A DNA stretch of 64,000 bases from positions 248,001 to 312,000 of the forward strand of contig NC_021313.1 of NCBI RefSeq assembly GCF_000403645.1. Direction: 5' to 3'. The notes under the pieces are model-generated. The model did no database searches. It saw only the letters and a list, made by a program, of their open reading frames with translations, and was not told the DNA's origin. Every line of letters starts with the position of its first letter. The first letter of the stretch is position 1. This DNA is from Salinarchaeum sp. Harcht-Bsk1 (GTDB taxonomy: Archaea; Halobacteriota; Halobacteria; Halobacteriales; Salinarchaeaceae). Both the position numbers and the translations under genes were made by a program. Of the stretch, positions 58,862-64,000 are shown piece after piece.

Positions 58862-60856
58862 TCACTCGAGGCGACGGATCGAAAGGTCCTCGAAGCGGGC
58901 CTCGATCGCCTCGCCTTCGGCGGCGCTGCAGGCGAAGAGACCGACCGCCACCTCGCTCGAGAGGTCGAGCGAGCGATCGTCGATGGGGATCCACACGTCA
59001 CCGTCGACCGAAATCGACGTGTAGCACTCGTCACCGACCCGGTCGATCGCAATCCAGTCGAACGACTGCTCGACGCCCTCTGCCTGGACGCTGTAGCCCC
59101 GTTCGCCAGGTGCGTCCCGCCAGAGGACTTCCGGGCACTGATCCGCGATCCGACAGATGGCACCGTAGGCCGCGTCCTCGTCGAGTCCGGAGCGGATCAT
59201 CACGCCGGCCTTGCTGTGCTCGCTGGCGACGTCCATCTCGGTCACCCTCGCTTCGATGCGAACGTCGTCCGTCACGGTCGCGTGGGCGAAGTGGAACTCG
59301 TTGACTTTACCCCAGACGTTGGCGCCGGCTCCACGCAGCGTCGCGACGTCGCCATCGGTCCGGGTCGATCCAGCGACCGAAACGTCGCCGACGTCCCGCG
59401 AGTCCTCGAGTTCGAAGCGCTCGTCGCCGACGTCGGCACCGGATAATCTGCCGAGGAGACACCCCGAGAACGTGAAGCTGGCACCGCCGAGGTCGCTTCG
59501 GCCTGTTTCGACCTGCCAGCCGTGGAGGTGGGCGACTTCGCGGACGATCGCGAGTCCGAGTCCGGCGGCGTTGGACGCCGACGTCGTCCCGGTCGCGAAC
59601 ACGTCTTCGTCCGACCAGTCGCCGAGTCCTGGGCCGTCGTCGCCGACGACGAAGCCATCCCTCGTCAACGTCACCCGGACGGTGACGCGGGGCCCTGCGT
59701 GATCGATCGCGTTCCGGAAGAGGTTCTGGAGGAGCGGGCGAAGCTGGTCCTCGTCCGCGAGCAATCGCGCGTCGGGATCGGCCTCGAGTATCAGTTCCGT
59801 CCCCGGGAGGGAGACGTGATCCCAGACCTCCTCGACGGTGCGGGCGAACGGCACGGGGGATCGGGCCTGCTCGCTGGACGCACTGCCGTCGACGAGCCCG
59901 TGGAACTCGGTGAGTTTGTCGCTCATCCGATCCAGCGCTTCCTCCACCGTGTCCAGCGCCCCGGGTTCGCCCTCTCTGGCCAGCTGGACGTACCCCCGTG
60001 CGATCGCCAGCGGATTGCGCAGGTCGTGGGTCAGGTACTTCGGGATGCGCTGGAGGTAGCCGACCTGCTGGAGGAGCGCCCGCTCGCGATTCTTCCACTC
60101 GCTGATCTCCATCGTGAGCCCGACGAGGCCGCGCGTCTCCCCGTCCTCGATCCAGGGAACTTTCGAGGTCCACTGCCAGCCCTGCTGGAAGTCGGGGTAC
60201 CGCTCGACCTTCCCGAGGACGTTGCGACCCTCACGAATCACGGCCAGGTCGTCCTGATAGGCGTCACTGAGCGTCTCGTCATTCGTGCCGAACGCCTCGA
60301 GATCGGTCAGCCCGAACAGCTCGCGGCCTTCGCCCGTCGTCGTGTCCGAGGGGTAGACGAGGTGACGAGCCTTGTCGTCCTTCGCGAACACGCTGACGTC
60401 GAGTCCGTCGACGATCGAGTCGAGAATGCTTCGCTCGACGGCGTCGTGTCGCCTGTCGACTGCCTGGTCGACGGCGTCCACCAGGCGCGTTGCTCGCTCG
60501 TCGATCGTCGTGGCTGGTGCGACCACGTCGGCAGCACCGAGCGCCGTCGCACGATCCGCGAGGTCGATGTCGCCCGCTTCGGGAGCGTACACGATCCTCG
60601 TCAGCGGCGCCTCGTTCGCGACCGACTCGAGGAACTCGAGCCAGAGTTCCGTCGGGGAGTCCGCAGCGATCCAGCAACAGTCGACCACCGGCCGCTCTGC
60701 GAGCCTGTCGAGTGCCGCGCTCCTGTCGGCGACGCGTTCGATCTGGAGCTCCACCGAACCCTCCACGGCGGTAGCGAGGTCGCTCGTCCGCGCGTCGGTC
60801 CCGACGAGGAGCGCGACCGGCGGATGATCGATGTCCCAGATCTTCCGGTGGGGCAC
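58862..60856 (-). CDS. Sensor histidine kinase with C-terminal lectin-like domain
   Basis: A 664-residue cytoplasmic sensor. Domains: a receiver-like N-terminus (about 14-135; no clear phosphoacceptor Asp), a PAS domain (142-255), a HisKA helix with the phospho-site His277 (LTHDLRNPL), and HATPase (about 365-465; N382 region, DDGPG 406-410, GLGL 432-435). Then about 190 residues (475-664) resemble a DUF1349/concanavalin-A-like jelly roll (AGVMIRSGLDEDAAYG; the IRRL end). No partner response regulator is nearby. There are no transmembrane helices. Confidence 0.88.
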   Translation of the reverse strand: MPHRKIWDIDHPPVALLVGTDARTSDLATAVEGSVELQIERVADRSAALDRLAERPVVDCCWIAADSPTELWLEFLESVANEAPLTRIVYAPEAGDIDLADRATALGAADVVAPATTIDERATRLVDAVDQAVDRRHDAVERSILDSIVDGLDVSVFAKDDKARHLVYPSDTTTGEGRELFGLTDLEAFGTNDETLSDAYQDDLAVIREGRNVLGKVERYPDFQQGWQWTSKVPWIEDGETRGLVGLTMEISEWKNRERALLQQVGYLQRIPKYLTHDLRNPLAIARGYVQLAREGEPGALDTVEEALDRMSDKLTEFHGLVDGSASSEQARSPVPFARTVEEVWDHVSLPGTELILEADPDARLLADEDQLRPLLQNLFRNAIDHAGPRVTVRVTLTRDGFVVGDDGPGLGDWSDEDVFATGTTSASNAAGLGLAIVREVAHLHGWQVETGRSDLGGASFTFSGCLLGRLSGADVGDERFELEDSRDVGDVSVAGSTRTDGDVATLRGAGANVWGKVNEFHFAHATVTDDVRIEARVTEMDVASEHSKAGVMIRSGLDEDAAYGAICRIADQCPEVLWRDAPGERGYSVQAEGVEQSFDWIAIDRVGDECYTSISVDGDVWIPIDDRSLDLSSEVAVGLFACSAAEGEAIEARFEDLSIRRLE

Positions 60857-61033
60857 TCGTTCGGTTTCGCAACTAGGTTATATAATGTCGACGGCCACAT
60901 ACGGCAATACACCTGAACGAAACTGCGAGTTCGCGGAGTAGGAGGCCGTGAGGGACGCTGTCTCTCCCTGGTTCTATGCGTCTTCGTGGCTCGCGTGTTG
61001 TCCTGGGCTCGCTCGGTGGAATGGAATCTCGGG

Positions 61034-62173
61034 CTAGAGCCCGAGTTCGCGGCCGAGCACGAGGTGCTGAATCTCGCTGGTACCTTCGCCGATCTCCATC
61101 AGTTTGGCGTCCCGGTAGAAGCGCTGCGGTGCGAAGTCCTCGGTGTAACCGTAGCCGCCGAGCACCTGCACGGCGTCCTCGGCGACCTCCCGGGCAGCTT
61201 CCGAGGCGTCGAGTTTCGCCATCGCGGACTCCTCGACGACGCGTTCGCCCTGATCGTACCGCCAGGCGGCCTCGTGGGTCAGGAGGCGGGCGCGGTGGGT
61301 CTTGCGGTGCATCGCGACGATCATGTCCCGGACGGCGTCGAACTTCGAGATCGGCTGGTCGAACTGCTCCCGCTCGGTCGCGTAGGACTTCGCGGCCTCG
61401 AAGGCGCCCTGGGCGAGGCCGACCGAGAGCGCGGCGATCGAGATCCGCCCGCCCTGGAGCGTCTTCATCGTCTGCTTCCAGCCCTCCCCTTCCTCGCCGA
61501 GCAGCCGATCCTCGGGAATCCGAACCGAGTCCAGTTGAATCTCACAGGTCGGCGATGCATTCAGCCCCATCTTGTCCCAGACGTTGGAGATCGAGAAGCC
61601 GTCGTCGTCCGGCGAGACGATGAACGTCGAGATGCCGTCGTAGCCAGCGTCGGGATCGGTAACGGCCTTGACGAGCACGGAGTTGGCCTCGCTCGCATTG
61701 GTGATGAACTGCTTCGTGCCGTCGATGACGTACTCGTCGCCGTCCTTCTCGGCGGTCGTGTTCATGTCGGAGGCGTCCGAACCGCTGCCCGGTTCGGTGA
61801 GCGCCCACGCTCCCATCCCCTCGCCGGTCGCGAGCGGTTCGAGCCACTCCTCCTTCTGGGCCTCGGTGCCGAACAGTTCGATGGGCTTTGATCCCAGCGA
61901 AACGTTGGCGGCGTAGGAGAGCCCGACGGATCCGGAGACCCGGCCCAACTCCTCACAGACGAGCGCGTACATCAGCTGGTCACCGCCGAGCCCACCGTAC
62001 TCCTCGGCGATCGGCATGCCCATCACGTCGAGCTGGCCGAGCTGCTCGAAGATTTCCGCCGGGAAGCGGTGCTCGTTCTCGATCTCCTGGGCGATCGGCT
62101 CGATCTCGGCCTCGCAGAAATCGCGGACGCTGTCGCGCATCATGCGGTGCTCGTCCGGCAGCGAGAAGTTCAT
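61034..62173 (-). CDS. Acyl-CoA dehydrogenase
   Basis: A 379-residue FAD acyl-CoA dehydrogenase (short-chain/butyryl-CoA-like) oxidising acyl-CoAs to 2-enoyl-CoAs. The FAD-binding block WALTEPGSGSDA, GTKQFITNA and the catalytic-base region QVLGGYGYTEDFAPQRFYRDAKLMEI (split; catalytic Glu in EIGEGTSEIQ) are visible. The ATG at 62173 begins MNFSLPDEHRMMRDSVRDF; upstream 34 residues are noise. The physiological substrate is unclear. Confidence 0.95.
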   Translation of the reverse strand: MNFSLPDEHRMMRDSVRDFCEAEIEPIAQEIENEHRFPAEIFEQLGQLDVMGMPIAEEYGGLGGDQLMYALVCEELGRVSGSVGLSYAANVSLGSKPIELFGTEAQKEEWLEPLATGEGMGAWALTEPGSGSDASDMNTTAEKDGDEYVIDGTKQFITNASEANSVLVKAVTDPDAGYDGISTFIVSPDDDGFSISNVWDKMGLNASPTCEIQLDSVRIPEDRLLGEEGEGWKQTMKTLQGGRISIAALSVGLAQGAFEAAKSYATEREQFDQPISKFDAVRDMIVAMHRKTHRARLLTHEAAWRYDQGERVVEESAMAKLDASEAAREVAEDAVQVLGGYGYTEDFAPQRFYRDAKLMEIGEGTSEIQHLVLGRELGL

Positions 62174-62334
62174 GATCGATCGTTGGAGGGCGAGAGCAAA
62201 AAGGCAGCGACGGCGAGTCGACCGATGGCTCGCGATCCCAGGCACAGCGCCGGGGAAACCCGCGCCGATGCACACATCGAGTCAGTAGTGTCGCTTCTTC
62301 GTCGCAGAGAGCGCAGGAGCGAACTACCCCGCAG

Positions 62335-63369
62335 TCACTCGATATCCACGTCGCCGAACTCGAAACGGGCACCGCCCTCGTCGCTCTCCGTCACCGAAAC
62401 GGTCCAGCCGTGGGCATCGGCGAGACGTCGCACGATCGTGAGACCCATTCCGGTCCCGTCCGGTCGCGAGGAGTGGCCGAAGGCGAACACGTCGTCGCGT
62501 TCGCCGTCGGGAACGCCGACGCCGTCGTCCTCGACGTACATCGTCCGCTCGTCGGCACGCCCAACACTGACGGTAACGCCATCACCGCCGTGCTGGACGG
62601 CGTTGCGAAGCAAGTTCTCGAAGACGTGTCGCAGTCTGTCAGGATCGGCCGCGATGGTGAACTCGTCGTCGATCTCGAGGGAGGCGTCGTCGGTCTCGAT
62701 GGACCGCCAGCACTCACCGATGGCGTCGACGGCGTTTACGGGTTCGAGATCCCCGACGCGTTTCCCGTTCCGTGCGAGGGTAAGGGTGTCATCGACGATC
62801 GTCTCTATCCGATCCAGGGCCGATTGTAGCGGTTCGAGATGTTCGCCATCGCCTTCCTCTGCGAGGAGCACCGCACGGCCACGTGCCACGTTCAACGGAT
62901 TTCGCAGGTCGTGTGCGATCACCGTCGCGAACTCTTCGAGTCGCTCGTTCTGTCGCTGCAGCGCGCGGCGCCGCCGAAGTCGCCCCGAGACGTCTCGGAA
63001 GATGCCCTGGAACAACGATGAATCGCGCCCGTCGTGGTCGATCGTCCACGCGTTGATCTCGACGGGAACGCGTCGATCGTCGGCGGTCTGGACGAACACC
63101 TGATCGCCGTCATCGAACTGCGACACGACGGCGGGTTGATTCTCGAGGTGGTCCTCGAAGAGCTGGCGATAGCGGTCCCGTTCGTCCGGGGGATGGAGAT
63201 CGAGTACGGACATCGTTCGCAGTTCCGCCTGGGAGTAGCCGAAGAACGTCTCTGCCGCTTCACTCGCCTCGACGATCGAGGCCGCCTCGGGGTCGGCGAT
63301 CACGATCGCGTCCGGAGAACTCTCGATATAGCCGCGAAGGTCCGGGTGCGACGTATCGTCAGCGGACAT
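62335..63369 (-). CDS. PAS-domain sensor histidine kinase
   Basis: A 344-residue cytoplasmic kinase. One PAS domain (about residues 14-125; YIESSPDAIVIADPEA), a HisKA region with phospho-site His153 (IAHDLRNPL), and a HATPase domain (about 235-340; NLLRNAVQHGG, DDGVGVPDGE). This is the simple soluble haloarchaeal type. It has no membrane segment and no response regulator next to it, so its output is unknown. It is the second orphan kinase in the last 6 kb. The ATG at 63369 is chosen over one 13 codons upstream. Confidence 0.92.
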   Translation of the reverse strand: MSADDTSHPDLRGYIESSPDAIVIADPEAASIVEASEAAETFFGYSQAELRTMSVLDLHPPDERDRYRQLFEDHLENQPAVVSQFDDGDQVFVQTADDRRVPVEINAWTIDHDGRDSSLFQGIFRDVSGRLRRRRALQRQNERLEEFATVIAHDLRNPLNVARGRAVLLAEEGDGEHLEPLQSALDRIETIVDDTLTLARNGKRVGDLEPVNAVDAIGECWRSIETDDASLEIDDEFTIAADPDRLRHVFENLLRNAVQHGGDGVTVSVGRADERTMYVEDDGVGVPDGERDDVFAFGHSSRPDGTGMGLTIVRRLADAHGWTVSVTESDEGGARFEFGDVDIE

Positions 63370-63642
63370 GCACGTTGTAGCGAGAGAACGGCAGACACTT
63401 AAGAACATTAATTTGATTCGGCGGTTTTGGCTGCAACCCTAAGATCACACAGCTAGATAGTTGCGACCATGGAAATCGGCAAGTGCCCGACCCGACAAAG
63501 ACTGCCGATCAGGAGGCGAATCATGGCGAGGTGTTCGCCTTCTCGAACGGTTCAGGCCCGCCAGACCGACGATAACCGTCCCCACGCAGCGGCCGATCGG
63601 ACGCCCTAGCAAGCATTTTACAGCCACCCCACATTTTCCGGG

Positions 63643-64000
63643 TGTGGACCTGCGCGAACTCGTCCGCGGAACGGTCGACTGGGAGACGCTCGAAGCGATC
63701 GCACGGGAACTCGCCGAGCGCTCCGACCGGGACGTCGTCCGGATCGAGTTCATGGAGGCGGACAACTGGCTCTCGACGCCGCTGGTCGTCGACGAAGAGT
63801 GGTTCGTGAAGGTGATCACGCCACAGAACGCCCGCGTGCACGGCGTGCTCACCGGTGCGCGGAACCTGGGGATGTTTTCGAGGGGAACGGAGGGCTTCTT
63901 CTCGCGGTTCGACGGCCCCGTCGAGATGGGCGAACACGAGATCGAAGCGACCCGGAGGATGCGGGAGATCGGCCTCGACGCCCCGGAGCCACTGGAGGTA
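63643..64000 (+). CDS. RIO/lipopolysaccharide-kinase-like protein, partial (5' part)
   Basis: The window cuts this gene; 119 residues are visible from a GTG start at 63643. The sequence DLRELVRGTVDWETLEAIAREL, then ADNWLSTPLVVDEEWFVKVITPQNARV (split) and EHEIEATRRMREIGLDAPEPLEV, resembles the N-lobe of haloarchaeal RIO-like protein kinases, with the Lys in WFVKVIT as the ATP-binding lysine. The catalytic loop lies beyond 64000, so activity cannot be judged. No ATG before residue 37 was found, and a cagccac-preceded GTG is the best start. Confidence 0.65.

Overview
This window is a chromosomal stretch of a haloarchaeon (class Halobacteria). The evidence is high G+C with strongly acidic predicted proteins, archaeal information-processing genes (TFB, Rpo4/RpoF, L7Ae, L21e, S28e, L24e), archaeal-only enzymes (glycerol-1-phosphate dehydrogenase, 3-dehydroquinate synthase II, GHMP-type shikimate kinase), TATA-like boxes 25-36 bases before many start codons (leaderless transcripts), and many small haloarchaeal conserved proteins. 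It is mostly core genome. I see no integrase, transposase, CRISPR array, toxin-antitoxin pair or defence island.

Layout. 0-8.6 kb: PHP hydrolase, 3-dehydroquinate synthase II, a family-4 glycosyltransferase, 3-dehydroquinate dehydratase, transcription factor B and small conserved proteins. 8.8-10.3 kb: a TrkA-type potassium regulator with two stand-alone Lrp/AsnC ligand-binding (RAM) proteins, one ending in a 26-bp tandem repeat. 10.7-18.2 kb: glycerol-1-phosphate dehydrogenase, an epimerase, a 1049-residue FAD/Fe-S oxidoreductase, a PRC-barrel protein and a TrkA-N/DHH phosphoesterase. 18.4-25.3 kb: MFS carrier, tRNA-Lys(CTT) with a duplicated 3' end, CNNM/CBS protein, TmcA and KptA. 25.4-31 kb: DapA/KdgA-like aldolase, the L7Ae-S28e-L24e-Ndk operon, and a Tat-exported penicillin-acylase homologue coupled to a small membrane protein. 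31-39 kb: a two-gene MetE-like operon, then the conserved minus-strand run L21e-Rpo4-DUF655-RsmA-MscS-HemK, and cystathionine gamma-synthase/lyase. 39.5-44 kb: a RecJ-like protein with degenerate catalytic motifs, and a 7-TM protein next to a HEAT-pseudokinase. 44-55 kb: Elp3, two PH-domain membrane proteins, a nickel transporter/NikR divergent pair, chorismate mutase-shikimate kinase, and small zinc-finger proteins. 55-64 kb: MaoC hydratase, thioredoxin, CitE-like lyase and glutamate dehydrogenase (a set that fits part of the methylaspartate cycle), acyl-CoA dehydrogenase, two orphan sensor kinases, and the start of a RIO-like kinase cut by the window end.

Connections. Four shikimate-pathway genes lie in two places (1.9-5.3 kb and 51.2-52.5 kb). 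tRNA and rRNA modification is well represented (TmcA, KptA, Elp3, RsmA). Sulfur amino-acid synthesis is represented by the MetE pair and MetB-type enzyme. Nickel homeostasis is a self-contained divergent pair with a candidate NikR operator.

The most unusual items are the HEAT-pseudokinase beside a 7-TM protein, the RecJ-like protein without DHH residues, the MetE partner without zinc ligands, a histidine kinase fused to a lectin-like domain, a 34-codon upstream ORF ending inside the L7Ae Shine-Dalgarno, the duplicated tRNA-Lys 3' end, and four unrelated non-coding tandem repeats. No database search was run; family names come from recognition of motifs and overall sequence.
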